Shown: positions 16,867 through 24,752, numbered from the stretch's first letter. The stretch: DNA of 64,000 nt from CATQHB01 sp965262595 (GCA_965262595.1 OZ253548.1:1984001-2048000); one strand, 5' to 3'. Program-made: numbers and translations. Notes: generated by a model from the sequence alone, not told the origin.

Positions 16867-17553
16867 TTGCGCTGGGTTGACCGGGGTCCGGAACCGGCGG
16901 GGGTTGCCGGCTATGCTATGCAATTCACCCAAGGATGGGTGGACTATTTTGAGAATGGAGTCGGTGGCAGGCCCACCGACTCATATTGGCAAGAGTTTCG
17001 GCCAAGTCTGGGAAAGCGGACGGATAATATCTGCTGGTACTGTGAGCGTCAATGCTTTGCCGATTCCGATGTGGGTGGTCAGTCTCCTACTCTTGACCAC
17101 TTCCGACCCATCAGCCGCTTTCCTCGTTTAGCATATGAGTGGACTAACTGGGTGTTCAGTTGCCGCCGCTGTAATGACGAAAAGGCAGATAAGTGGCCCA
17201 TTGACGGATTCGTTGACCCTTGCGACTCTGATGTTTCGGAACGTCCGGAGCAGTATTTCACCTATGATTGGCTAACCGGAGAGGTTTCGCCGAGGGAGGA
17301 CCTTTCCGAGAACACCCGCCGCAAAGCTAGGGACACTATAAGGGCATTGGATTTGAACCGGCGGGATGTGCGAGAACTCAGATTTGATTGGGTGTGGCAG
17401 TTCTTTTTCGATTTGTTTGATGAGAATACGGTTCCCGTTTCAGCCCGAGACCTCTTTGTCAGGACATATGCCGGGCAACCAATTAAGCCGGCTGAGTTTT
17501 CCGGGGTGACCGGTATGTTCGTTGAGCAATTGCGGCGGACGGGTAGCATTTAG
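16867..17553 (+). CDS. HNH endonuclease, PtuB-like (candidate Septu defence system)
   Basis: 228 aa, TTG start with GGGAG upstream overlapping the end of the ATPase gene. Zinc-bound HNH core: CWYC (C56, C59), LDHFRP (D77, H78), N94 in WTNWVFSC, and CRRCNDEK (C99, C102, K106). This is the four-cysteine HNH arrangement found in PtuB and retron-associated nucleases. The C-terminal half is helical with no further domain recognised. Together with the upstream ATPase it would form a complex that cleaves nucleic acid on phage infection, an inference from the family. No reverse transcriptase or ncRNA of a retron is visible nearby. Confidence 0.85.
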   Translation: MRWVDRGPEPAGVAGYAMQFTQGWVDYFENGVGGRPTDSYWQEFRPSLGKRTDNICWYCERQCFADSDVGGQSPTLDHFRPISRFPRLAYEWTNWVFSCRRCNDEKADKWPIDGFVDPCDSDVSERPEQYFTYDWLTGEVSPREDLSENTRRKARDTIRALDLNRRDVRELRFDWVWQFFFDLFDENTVPVSARDLFVRTYAGQPIKPAEFSGVTGMFVEQLRRTGSI

Positions 17554-17663
17554 CCGATTAGTTCTTGAAGCCTATGCTGAGGCCAAGTCATTAACCCCAC
17601 ACATTCAACTATGCTACAATGCCGACAAGTACACCAACTTCTCCTATCTCCTGAGGAGTACCG

Positions 17664-17927
17664 ATGACAACAACCGGTTCAAGTCTTGAAGAACGAGTCA
17701 GCCACCTGGAAGGCGGCTATGAACACGTAGCGACCAAAGCCGACTTGGCCGAGTTAAGAACGGAGCTAAAGACGGATATAGCCCAGTTAAGAACGGATAT
17801 AGCTGAGTTAAGGGTGGAGGTAGCCGAATCCCAGAACCGGCAGACACGCTGGATGGTCGGCATGATGCTCAGCGGAATGGCTATCATATCGGCTGTGGTC
17901 TTTGGCATTGCACAACTGATAAAGTAG
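17664..17927 (+). CDS. small coiled-coil protein with C-terminal membrane anchor
   Basis: 87 aa, ATG with GAGGAG upstream. The N-terminal ~55 residues form a coiled coil with an 11-residue-like repeat (ATKADLAELRTELKTD, then IAQLRTDIAELRVEVAESQ), followed by a single transmembrane helix (MVGMMLSGMAIISAVVFGIAQLI) ending in K. Similar small coiled-coil/TM proteins are common near defence and mobile loci, but no function is established. A TG-C-TACAAT extended -10 at 17612-17620 would drive it separately from the HNH gene 111 nt upstream. Confidence 0.8.
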   Translation: MTTTGSSLEERVSHLEGGYEHVATKADLAELRTELKTDIAQLRTDIAELRVEVAESQNRQTRWMVGMMLSGMAIISAVVFGIAQLIK

Positions 17928-17973
17928 AACAGGTTGCCAACCCCAACCCCAACAGAATGCAAGGAGGACTATC

Positions 17974-18459
17974 ATGCCACAAACTACCGGACTGGGCCAC
18001 GTGGGCATTTACGCCGACGATTTTATGAAGCAGCGAGACTTTTATACCCGGGTTATCGGCCTGCAAATTGCGGATGAGAACCTGGAGCGGGGGATGTGCT
18101 TTATGTCCTCCGATCCGGTGTCGGAACACCATGAGTTTGTGGTGATGAAGGGCCGGGAGGCCGACGGCGACGCCAAGTTAATTCAGCAGATTTCCTTCAA
18201 GGTTCCCACCATTCAGGATATGCGGGAATACAAGGTCAAGCTGGAGGAGGAGAACATTACCATCGAGCGGATTGTCAGCCACGGCAACGCCTTTGGGATG
18301 TATTTCTTTGACCCGGAAGGCAACCGGGTGGAATTGTATTACCGAACCGGCTTCCCGGTACCTCAGCCCCACGGCGACCTGATTGACCTGGAACGCACCG
18401 ACGATGAACTTATCGCCGACGCCCGCCATCTGCTGCTGACCAAGGAACCAACCAAGTAG
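17974..18459 (+). CDS. VOC-family protein (glyoxalase/extradiol dioxygenase-like)
   Basis: 161-aa vicinal-oxygen-chelate fold with two beta-alpha-beta-beta-beta modules. Module 1 begins LGHVGIYADDF (H9, first metal ligand) and FYTRVIGLQI. Module 2 ends FFDPEGNRVELYYRTG (E120, last ligand). At the position where dioxygenases have a second His (HIAF), this protein has QISF (Q72), so the metal set may be H/Q/E, as in some glyoxalases, or H53 may substitute. AAGGAGGA precedes ATG. A strong hairpin follows the gene. Substrate unknown. Confidence 0.87.
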   Translation: MPQTTGLGHVGIYADDFMKQRDFYTRVIGLQIADENLERGMCFMSSDPVSEHHEFVVMKGREADGDAKLIQQISFKVPTIQDMREYKVKLEEENITIERIVSHGNAFGMYFFDPEGNRVELYYRTGFPVPQPHGDLIDLERTDDELIADARHLLLTKEPTK

Positions 18460-18492
18460 CGAATCAGGTTAAGGTTAAAGTAGATTGAGTCT

Positions 18493-18527
18493 AATCCCCC
18501 GGTCCCAGCCAATGGAACCGGGGGATT
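18493..18527 (+). terminator. hairpin after the VOC gene
   Basis: A perfect 11-bp stem, AATCCCCCGGT with ACCGGGGGATT, and a 13-nt loop, 34 nt after the VOC stop. There is no T-tract, so it may be a weak terminator or an mRNA-stabilising 3' structure. Confidence 0.6.
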
Positions 18528-18539
18528 CAGGTTAACGAT

Positions 18540-19802
18540 TTGGTGACTAAACCCCTGGTTAGCGCCCTCGGCGGATTTATCGGCAAATGGGCCTACCGGC
18601 TTTATTTGGGCCTGGGCGCCCTATTGGTAGCGTTGGCAGTTTTGTTTACTATCTTTCCCCAAGCAGCCACCGGGTTCAACACCGCCCTGTTCGTTCTGCA
18701 AGTGTTGAAGGTTCCGGTCAAGCCGCAGCCCTGGTTTACCAGCAGGCCGGTCCGCGAGGAGATAAGCTACGAGCGGCCCGACGGGCTGGGCGTGGCTGAC
18801 GTTTACTACACCCCGGACGGAAAGCGGCGGGCGGCCCTGCTGGTATTCCTCGGCGCCAATGCCGCCGGGCGGGATGACCCGGACGTGGTTAACTTTGGCA
18901 ATGCCTTGTCCCGCGCCGGTTTTACGGTCATGTTCGGCTGGTCGCCGACGATGGGTCAGCGCAACAACATCGACCCGGCGGAGATCGAAAATCTGGTCTG
19001 GGCCTTCCAACACCTGCGAAGCCGGGATCACGTGGACCCGCAACGAGTGGGCATGGCCGGGTTCTCCGTCGGCGGCTCCTTCGTCATGGTAGCCGCCGCC
19101 GACCCACGGATTCGGGATGACGTGGCCTTCGTCAACTCCTTCGGCGCCTATCACGATGCCCGGGATTTCTTCCAGCAGATCGCCAGCAATTCCCGGTTCT
19201 ACAACGGCCAGACCGAGCCCTGGGCGGTGAATGACTTGACCCGACGGGTTTTTGCCAACGAGATTATCGCGGCAGTGCCCGACCCGGCGGAGCGGGAACT
19301 GCTAACCCGCCGCTTCATCACCGGCGTCGGCGCCGCGGCAACCGGGCAAGCGACTGAAGGTGAGAGTGGGGATAAAAGTGGAAATACTACCGGGGACGCA
19401 ACGGTTTCCGAAGCTGAACTAGCCGGGCTATCCGAGCAAGCTGCAATCTCCCGGCGGCTGCTGGAGGGAACCACACCGGAGGAGGCGGAGGACCTGATTG
19501 ACCGTATGCCGGCGAATTTCCGGCAAGGGTTGCAAGAGATTTCGCCCAGCTTTCACCTTGGCGAGGTGCGGGCGCGGCTGCTGATTATGCACGACGTAAG
19601 CGACCCGCTCATTCCGGTGGGCGAGTCCCGCCGCCTGGTGCGGAGCCTGAAGGATCAAGCGGGCCGGGAAGATTTGCGCTACACGGAGACCGAGATTTTT
19701 GACCACGTGAGACCGGGCAGCGCCGGCGGTTTTTGGGGATTGGTTAAAGGCGCCAGCAAGCTCTTCCTGCATATGTACGACATCATCCGCCTGGCAAGAT
19801 AA
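18540..19802 (+). CDS. membrane-anchored alpha/beta hydrolase
   Basis: 420 aa. One N-terminal transmembrane helix (LYLGLGALLVALAVLFTIFPQ) is followed by an alpha/beta-hydrolase domain with nucleophile elbow GFSVGGS, an acid residue in MHDVSDPLIPVGES and His in EIFDHVRPG, so the triad is complete. A G/T/S-rich insertion (TGQATEGESGDKSGNTTGDATVSEAE region, around residues 265-290) interrupts the cap region. The start is TTG 18540 or GTG 18543; a ribosome site is not clear. The C-terminus has another short hydrophobic stretch. The enzyme would be anchored in the membrane, with the side not determined. Substrate unknown. Confidence 0.83.
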   Translation: MVTKPLVSALGGFIGKWAYRLYLGLGALLVALAVLFTIFPQAATGFNTALFVLQVLKVPVKPQPWFTSRPVREEISYERPDGLGVADVYYTPDGKRRAALLVFLGANAAGRDDPDVVNFGNALSRAGFTVMFGWSPTMGQRNNIDPAEIENLVWAFQHLRSRDHVDPQRVGMAGFSVGGSFVMVAAADPRIRDDVAFVNSFGAYHDARDFFQQIASNSRFYNGQTEPWAVNDLTRRVFANEIIAAVPDPAERELLTRRFITGVGAAATGQATEGESGDKSGNTTGDATVSEAELAGLSEQAAISRRLLEGTTPEEAEDLIDRMPANFRQGLQEISPSFHLGEVRARLLIMHDVSDPLIPVGESRRLVRSLKDQAGREDLRYTETEIFDHVRPGSAGGFWGLVKGASKLFLHMYDIIRLAR

Positions 19803-19865
19803 GGCTCCCCACCCCTGGGTGTTTCGATCGTCCTTTGAGAACCGCTCATGGTTAGCCCGTCCTCC

Positions 19866-19910
19866 GGCAAGCTCAGGATGAGCGGAGGTATGCCGGAGCA
19901 GTGGCAACGG
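19866..19910 (-). repeat. copy of the dispersed ~65-bp repeat (inverted)
   Basis: GGCAAGCTCAGGATGAGCGG then AGGTATGCCGGAGCAGTGGC. The reverse complement aligns with the copies at 9327 and 35525. It lies between convergent genes. Confidence 0.7.
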
Positions 19911-19952
19911 CCGAAGCTGCAAAGGCTTGCTCGGTAAGTTAGTTGGGTCCCT

Positions 19953-20357
19953 CTAATTCCGGTGGCGGGTTTGTTGCAGCTTCTGTACCGTGCCGGGCAC
20001 CTTCCAATCTACATAGAGCAGCACATGCTCTTTGATCGCCTCTTCGTGGACCCGGCAGGGCGCGCAGTTGGCATCGATGCACAGACCGTGGCGAGGCCGC
20101 AAAGTCTGCCGCAGGGTCTCCAACTCTTCCTCGATCCGCTCCTGGTCCAACTGCCCGGCCCGCACCGACTCCAACAGCTCGCCCAACCGCGCGGACAGAG
20201 TGTCCATCAGCTGATTATGTTCCTTCAGGCTGCGTTCCACAAAGTTCTTGGGCTCGTCCGGATTGGGATTCACCGTCGCGGGAATCGCCGACGGGTCAAA
20301 GGGCGAATCGTCAAAATCCCGGCCGCAGGCTTCACATCGGGCAGGCTCGTGGGTCAT
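19953..20357 (-). CDS. hypothetical protein with two CxxC-type metal motifs
   Basis: 134 aa from ATG 20357, with AGGTGG 5-6 nt upstream. The N-terminal zinc knuckle CEACGRDF and the later CIDANCAPCRVHEEAIKEH suggest a bound metal. Between them is a helical segment (SLKEHNQLMDTLSARLGELLESV, then QERIEEELETLRQTL) likely to form a coiled coil. A frame of similar length on the other strand lacks such motifs and is taken as a shadow. Not recognised as a known family. It stands alone between an alpha/beta hydrolase and the DUF1385 gene. Confidence 0.68.
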   Translation of the reverse strand: MTHEPARCEACGRDFDDSPFDPSAIPATVNPNPDEPKNFVERSLKEHNQLMDTLSARLGELLESVRAGQLDQERIEEELETLRQTLRPRHGLCIDANCAPCRVHEEAIKEHVLLYVDWKVPGTVQKLQQTRHRN

Positions 20358-20539
20358 CGCCGCCACCTCAACAAGTCAGTTCCTTAATCGGTCAGTGGGT
20401 TAAGTCAGTGTTCAACGCGCAAAAATGCAGCGTAAGTAATGGGCTTAATGTAAAGCAACCCAAGGCAGCGGGTCAACTCAAACCCGGCCGGGCGCCGAGT
20501 CTTTCAATTGTCCCGGGGAAACCGCCCATGGTGATCCGA

Positions 20540-20590
20540 CCCTTCGACAGGATCGGGGTGAGCCGGGGGGCGCCTGAGCAGTGAATTTGA
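20540..20590 (-). repeat. copy of the dispersed ~65-bp repeat (inverted)
   Basis: CCTTCGACAGGATCGGGGTG, then AGCCGGGG and GCGCCTGAGCAGTGA. The gene-free 293 nt around it (20358-20650) shows nothing else. Confidence 0.65.
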
Positions 20591-20650
20591 GATCCCCCGG
20601 GGCGGGGCGACCGATACTTGGCGGGGTATGCGGCGCAGAGGGCGGGGAGC

Positions 20651-21685
20651 TTAACCAGGCCCCGGCCCCTCGGCATCTCCGGGGTTTTCAAGTACCGGCC
20701 CCAGCCCTTCGGAAGTGTCGAGTGGGTCAAGTAGCGGAGAATCGTCTGCGTCCTCCACCGGCGGCGGAGTAATCGACATAAAGGGCGAAACATATCCTTC
20801 CCCGGCGTCGGCGGCCACCGCTGCGCCCATCGCCGTAATCGCCACCTCAATCTGGTCGTCCTCCGGCTGCCGGGTGGTGAGCCGTTGCAGCCACAGGCCG
20901 GGGACGGCCATTAACCGGGCGATCCGCCAGGTGGGATGGACGCCGCTGAACCGGATAAACTCGTAGCTCATTCCGGCCACTACCGGGATGAGCAGGATTC
21001 GGGACAGGATTCGCCATTCAAAATCCGGACGTCCCAGAAAGGCGAACACAATCACCGAAAACAGGGCTACGGTCAGCAGAAAGGCGGTGCCGCAGCGAGG
21101 ATGGGGGGTAGCAAACTTGCGGACATTTTCCACGGTCAAAGACAGCCCGGCCTCATAGGCGTGCACCGCCATATGCTCCGCGCCGTGGTAGGCGAACACC
21201 CGCCGGATGTCCTTTAACATACCGATGCCGCCGATGTAGCCGACCAGGATAAGCAGCCGGATGACGCCTTCGATAATGTTGCTGACCAGGTCGGAGGGGA
21301 TAACCGGGTCAATTAAGCGCACCAGCAGCAGGGGCAGAATAAAGAATATTCCCACGCCCAGGGTCAGGGACACCGCCAGGGTAATGCCCATAACCCAGCC
21401 GGGCACTTCATCCGCGCCGCCGCCAGGCGCTCCCACCGCCGCCAGGCTGGCCGAACGGTTGAGGGCCTTTACCCCCAGCATCAGGGTTTCGATGAGAACC
21501 AATACGCCGCGCAGCACGGGCACCCGGCGAATGTTGCCGGTAAAAGCGGAGTTCAGCGGTTCGTTATAGTGGTAAATGCGGCCGTCGTAACGCCGCACCG
21601 CCAAGCTGAAATACTGCCGGCCTCGAATCATGACGCCTTCGATAACCGCCTGGCCGCCATAGGTAAATTTCGGTTGCTCCGCCAC
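20651..21685 (-). CDS. DUF1385 family membrane protein (YqhQ-like)
   Basis: 344 aa. The N-terminal FTYGGQAVIEGVMIRGRQYFSLAVRR is the DUF1385 signature. Hydrophobic helices at about 92-120 and 133-155 and two near 200-240, plus FAYHGAEHMAVHAYEAG and ATPHPRCGTAFLL, complete the family pattern. The last ~60 residues are acidic and P/D/E-rich, probably disordered. The family is of unknown function and is often next to rpmE and release-factor genes in Gram-positive bacteria and Chloroflexota, as here with rpmE upstream. A terminator-like hairpin separates it from rpmE, so it may be partly uncoupled. Confidence 0.93.
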   Translation of the reverse strand: MAEQPKFTYGGQAVIEGVMIRGRQYFSLAVRRYDGRIYHYNEPLNSAFTGNIRRVPVLRGVLVLIETLMLGVKALNRSASLAAVGAPGGGADEVPGWVMGITLAVSLTLGVGIFFILPLLLVRLIDPVIPSDLVSNIIEGVIRLLILVGYIGGIGMLKDIRRVFAYHGAEHMAVHAYEAGLSLTVENVRKFATPHPRCGTAFLLTVALFSVIVFAFLGRPDFEWRILSRILLIPVVAGMSYEFIRFSGVHPTWRIARLMAVPGLWLQRLTTRQPEDDQIEVAITAMGAAVAADAGEGYVSPFMSITPPPVEDADDSPLLDPLDTSEGLGPVLENPGDAEGPGPG

Positions 21686-21780
21686 TGCTTACTGCCTTAG
21701 CTCATTGATAAATTCAGGATAGCTGGACCCCGGGTCAACCCGGCCTACTTCACGCCGGCCCATTACAACAGTACCCGCCG

Positions 21781-21819
21781 GATAAAAGTAATCGAGGGTC
21801 GTACACCGCCCCTCGATTA
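21781..21819 (-). terminator. terminator-like hairpin between rpmE and the DUF1385 gene
   Basis: Read on the minus strand: TAATCGAGGG, 11-nt loop, CCCTCGATTA (perfect 10-bp stem), followed by CTTTTATC. It lies 36 nt after the rpmE stop. Confidence 0.6.
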
Positions 21820-21854
21820 AAAACGGATTCCTTACCGGACCAGGAGCCGCTGAC

Positions 21855-22055
21855 TTACTGGAGGTTGTAGCGCCGCCGCATCCGCTCAATGCGGCCCTGG
21901 GTGTCCACGATACGCTGCTCACCGGTGTAAAAGGGGTGACACTTGCTGCAAACCTCGACGCGCAAAGTCGGCTTGGTGGCCCCGGTCTGAAAGACGTTGC
22001 CGCAAGAACAGGTGACCGTAGAGTTATAAAACTGGGGGTGAATTTCTGCCTTCAT
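21855..22055 (-). CDS. rpmE: 50S ribosomal protein L31
   Basis: 66 aa. MKAEIHPQFYNSTVTCSCGN with a zinc-binding CSCG and CSKCHPFYTGEQR pair identifies the cysteine-containing (C+) L31 type, which needs zinc and acts as a store of it. Third gene of the rplU-rpmA-rpmE series on the minus strand, 49 nt after rpmA. Confidence 0.97.
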   Translation of the reverse strand: MKAEIHPQFYNSTVTCSCGNVFQTGATKPTLRVEVCSKCHPFYTGEQRIVDTQGRIERMRRRYNLQ

Positions 22056-22104
22056 AATCTATCGTCGCTTTCCTGGTTACTTGGTTAATAGTTAATGGTT
22101 AAGG

Positions 22105-22377
22105 TTACGCTTCGGCCAAGACCGCGTCCGGGTAAACGCTGACCTTGCGGCGGCCCCTGGCGGCCCACTCGAAAGTTACCTTCCCGTCGGTCATGGCAAA
22201 GATCGTATAGTCCCGACCCAGACCCACATTATTGCCCGGGCGGATACGGGTGCCGCGCTGCCGAATGATAATCGAGCCGGCGGTAACCCGCTCGCCGCCA
22301 TATTTCTTAACGCCCAGGCGTTTGGCATTACTGTCTCGGCCGTTATTGGTGCTGCCGCCTGCTTTCTTGTGCGCCAT
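22105..22377 (-). CDS. rpmA: 50S ribosomal protein L27
   Basis: 90 aa. MAHKKAGGSTNNGRDSNAKRLGVKKYGGE and GSIIIRQRGTRIRPGNNVGLGRDYTIFA are diagnostic. The N-terminal tail reaches the peptidyl transferase centre. No N-terminal extension requiring cleavage by Prp is present. It follows rplU by 6 nt. Confidence 0.98.
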   Translation of the reverse strand: MAHKKAGGSTNNGRDSNAKRLGVKKYGGERVTAGSIIIRQRGTRIRPGNNVGLGRDYTIFAMTDGKVTFEWAARGRRKVSVYPDAVLAEA

Positions 22378-22383
22378 AGTGGG

Positions 22384-22704
22384 TTAACCTCCTGCCTGGA
22401 TGTCCTGAATGACTAGACGCGTGTAGTTTTGCCGGTGGCCCCGCTTGCGGCGGTAGCGAGTCTTGGCCTTGTACTTGAAGACCATCAACTTCTTGTCCTT
22501 GTAGTGGGACTGAACCTGGGCTACCACCTTGGCCCCGGCCACGTGGGGAGAGCCAAAGTTTACCTCGCCGCCGTCGGAAACGGCGAGAACCTCGTCGAAT
22601 TCCGCTGGGTCGCCTACTTCCAGGGGCAACAACTCCACGTCCAGCACATCACCGGGCTTGACGCGGTATTGCTTGCCACCGGTCTTAAAAATCGCATAGT
22701 CCAT
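22384..22704 (-). CDS. rplU: 50S ribosomal protein L21
   Basis: 106 aa. MDYAIFKTGGKQYRVKPGD and the C-terminal KTRYRRKRGHRQNYTRLVIQDI are the L21 signatures. First gene of the minus-strand rplU-rpmA-rpmE(-DUF1385) operon, with a strong sigma-70 promoter 58 nt upstream. The 5' leader contains a hairpin derived from a dispersed repeat (22726-22752). Confidence 0.98.
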   Translation of the reverse strand: MDYAIFKTGGKQYRVKPGDVLDVELLPLEVGDPAEFDEVLAVSDGGEVNFGSPHVAGAKVVAQVQSHYKDKKLMVFKYKAKTRYRRKRGHRQNYTRLVIQDIQAGG

Positions 22705-22723
22705 AATAAATCAAAACCTCTTC

Positions 22724-22752
22724 CCGTCATTCCCGCAAAAGCAGGAACGCAC
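22724..22752 (-). repeat. REP-like half element in the rplU leader
   Basis: Read on the minus strand: GTTCCTGC-TTTT-GCGGGAATGACGGG, an 8-bp hairpin with two wobble pairs. It is one half of the inverted repeat found complete at 40858-40929. It sits between the promoter and the L21 start, hence within the transcript. Confidence 0.7.
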
Positions 22753-22761
22753 AACCAAGCT

Positions 22762-22790
22762 ATTTTAGGGCAGGGGAGTTAGGGTGTCAA
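22762..22790 (-). promoter_or_regulatory. sigma-70 promoter of rplU-rpmA-rpmE
   Basis: On the minus strand: TTGACA (22785-22790), 17-nt spacer, TAAAAT (22762-22767). A near-consensus match 58 nt before rplU. Confidence 0.8.
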
Positions 22791-22844
22791 GGATAGGTGG
22801 CGAAGTTTTGACCCGCCCGTAGAAACCTCTACCAGGTTTGGGGC

Positions 22845-24155
22845 TTACGCAACCCATTCCTCCAGGCTCTCTAGGTCAACGATTCCTTTATTCACCAGAA
22901 TATTATGAACCGTAAGAGGAGAGACATCAAAATACTCGGCAGCATCATTGATGTCATCGTTGCTAGGCACTGCAACGCCGAGATGTTCTTTTAGAGCATC
23001 TACCGGACACAGCAGTTCTTGAGCGAATGCCCTTTGGAACTTCTGTCTGTTGGTTGCTGAGTTTGTTCCGGGCAACAGCCGTTCTTCTTCATGGGCAGCG
23101 ATGTGGTCTGCCGCCAAGCGCGCCAATGAAAAACGGCGGGAGGTTGGATGATTGCTGTTCCATGATATTCGAAACGTGTCGAGCGTGTCACCGTCGCGAA
23201 ATCCAGCGATCAGAGGTTGTCGTTCACCGGGCAGTCTTTCAGAGAACTGACTTTCCGGGATATCTAATAATTCGGAAAGCCGCTTTGTGTGGACTGGCAC
23301 TTCCAAACCCCAAACTTCCCGAGCTATCTGGGCAACCTGAGTGGCACGCCTCCATGGAATTGCCGAAAGGCCGGATTCCGTTTTCATCAGTTGGCGTATA
23401 TCAGCGCAATGGGGTACATAAACGGACACGTCATTTTTCTGTGCGGATTTCCAAAGGTCGCCTATATGGGGAATTGCTTGTTCCTTGGAGGCTGCCGCCA
23501 CTTCCTGGATTGCGTTGGCGCCGTAAGCTTCCGCCTGCTTTCTCAGACCGTTGATAAGTTCTGGCGGAGCATCGTCCGGGTCATAACCCATACACGCTTC
23601 TAGTCTGCGCCATGCGGCAACATCCGGGTCACGGCGTTCCTTGCCTACTTCCTTCCAGAGTTCGTTCAAGTCGGACTGCGGGTTTCCGGTGTCGAACAAT
23701 CTGGCAATGGTTCCCTCAATGAAATTATCCACGCCACGCTCATAGTCACTTATTGGAATGGCGGTATCGAACTGGTTTAGGTAGCGAATAGGCTCCGCAT
23801 CCCATCGAGAGGTAGGACGCGCACTGACCAGGACCGACTGCCAATCGCTGCTGAAAGACAAGTCCGGCCAAACGTAGCCTCTACCGGCATTGCCTACTTT
23901 GTGGCTAGCTTTCCAGGAATAGGTGTCGGCTCTGGGCTCCCATAGCAACCGCCACCAATTGGCGGCAAACCATTCGGCCAAATGGAGAGCAGAGAGACGA
24001 GCAGTGGGCCGGACAGTCTTTGCGAAAATGTCTTCAACTTTGGTAGCGCATAATTCACCAAAGTTGATGGCGAGCTCGGCGAGGGTTGACTGCTCGGTAG
24101 CATCACCGTACTCATTGGTTAGCCATTCATAACCGATGCTAAAGGATGTGCTCAT
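22845..24155 (-). CDS. unknown 436-aa protein with degenerate ImmA-like C-terminus
   Basis: No overall family is recognised. The C-terminal ~100 residues resemble an ImmA/IrrE domain (RRFSLARLAADHIAAHEEERLLP, then KFQRAFAQELLCPVDALKEHLG, then a helix-turn-helix-like NDAAEYFDVSPLTVHNILVNKG). The HExxH is not intact: DHIAAHEEE stands at residues 350-358, so catalysis is doubtful or uses other residues. The N-terminal 200 residues are rich in W and acidic residues. Its ATG overlaps the stop of the upstream small gene by 4 nt, so both are coupled. The cassette has its own promoter and an operator-like palindrome. It is probably a regulated toxin-antitoxin or defence-type pair, as inference only. 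Confidence 0.8.
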   Translation of the reverse strand: MSTSFSIGYEWLTNEYGDATEQSTLAELAINFGELCATKVEDIFAKTVRPTARLSALHLAEWFAANWWRLLWEPRADTYSWKASHKVGNAGRGYVWPDLSFSSDWQSVLVSARPTSRWDAEPIRYLNQFDTAIPISDYERGVDNFIEGTIARLFDTGNPQSDLNELWKEVGKERRDPDVAAWRRLEACMGYDPDDAPPELINGLRKQAEAYGANAIQEVAAASKEQAIPHIGDLWKSAQKNDVSVYVPHCADIRQLMKTESGLSAIPWRRATQVAQIAREVWGLEVPVHTKRLSELLDIPESQFSERLPGERQPLIAGFRDGDTLDTFRISWNSNHPTSRRFSLARLAADHIAAHEEERLLPGTNSATNRQKFQRAFAQELLCPVDALKEHLGVAVPSNDDINDAAEYFDVSPLTVHNILVNKGIVDLESLEEWVA

Positions 24156-24586
24156 AATTGATTCCAGCGTTTCAGAACTTCATCCCGGAAATCGTCAGTT
24201 GAGGGCATAGGATATCCGTGGTAGGTACCTTGCACTTGGTTGTCAAGCTGTGCTTCCATCGGAAAGCCTTCCTCGGTAACTGCCCAAACATTCTGCGGGA
24301 AGTCCCCGCGGGTTTGCCGGCTAATCAATCCTTTAGTGACGCCCTCCCGGAGCAACCGCAATGCTTTTGCTCGGGTGGTTATACCCGCCGCATCGCATAA
24401 TGTTTTGTCAGGACGCGGCTGCGCCGGGGGTGAGAGGTCGAAATCCCCCGGGTTTCGCTTATGGGCAGGATTACCACCGTACTCTACGCATAGGGCGAGG
24501 CTATCGAGTTCCGCGGCGTCGCAAGTCTCTTGCATTTGGCGCTTCGAGTTAAATTTCTGTCGGGGTTGTATCGGTCTGCCAGTCAT
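24152..24586 (-). CDS. unknown 144-aa protein, first gene of a two-gene cassette
   Basis: Not recognised as a named domain. Notable segments: CVEYGGNPAHKRNPGDFDLSP, then PRPDKTLCDAAGI, a winged-helix-like ALRLLREGVTKGLISRQTRG, FPQNVWAVTEEGFPMEAQL and GTYHGYPMPSTDDFRDEVLKRW. The many motif-like fixed elements suggest a conserved family. ATG 24586 (or 24592, two codons longer) lies about 22 nt after the expected transcription start, with no clear ribosome site. The stop overlaps the next ATG. Position first in the operon, behind an operator-like palindrome, is compatible with an antitoxin or regulator. Confidence 0.8.
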   Translation of the reverse strand: MTGRPIQPRQKFNSKRQMQETCDAAELDSLALCVEYGGNPAHKRNPGDFDLSPPAQPRPDKTLCDAAGITTRAKALRLLREGVTKGLISRQTRGDFPQNVWAVTEEGFPMEAQLDNQVQGTYHGYPMPSTDDFRDEVLKRWNQL

Positions 24587-24614
24587 GATCATCCATTAGA
24601 GGCCATGTTATCAA

Positions 24615-24652
24615 ATTATAGACTTTGGCAAAGCCTAATGTCCATAATGGAC
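24615..24652 (-). promoter_or_regulatory. promoter and operator-like palindrome of the two-gene cassette
   Basis: On the minus strand: TGGACA (24639-24644), 18-nt spacer, TATAAT (24615-24620). The palindrome GTCCAT-A-ATGGAC (24640-24652) overlaps the -35 and is flanked by a wider symmetrical GCAAAG...CTTTGC. A repressor site is likely; the repressor may be one of the two cassette proteins. Confidence 0.7.
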
Positions 24653-24752
24653 TTTGCAAGGTAACACGGACCCGTAACAGTTCCCATACCGCCGAAGTAG
24701 TTGACCTACTCCTGAGTTAATATAGCATGGCTTACACGACGGCATATCTCCC

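Noticed and set aside
15422..17553. Retron-type system around the ATPase/HNH pair
   Set aside because: No reverse transcriptase gene or msr/msd-like RNA is visible within several kb.
21689..21922. 77-aa minus-strand frame
   Set aside because: Overlaps rpmE in another frame and includes the terminator-like hairpin; no coding character.
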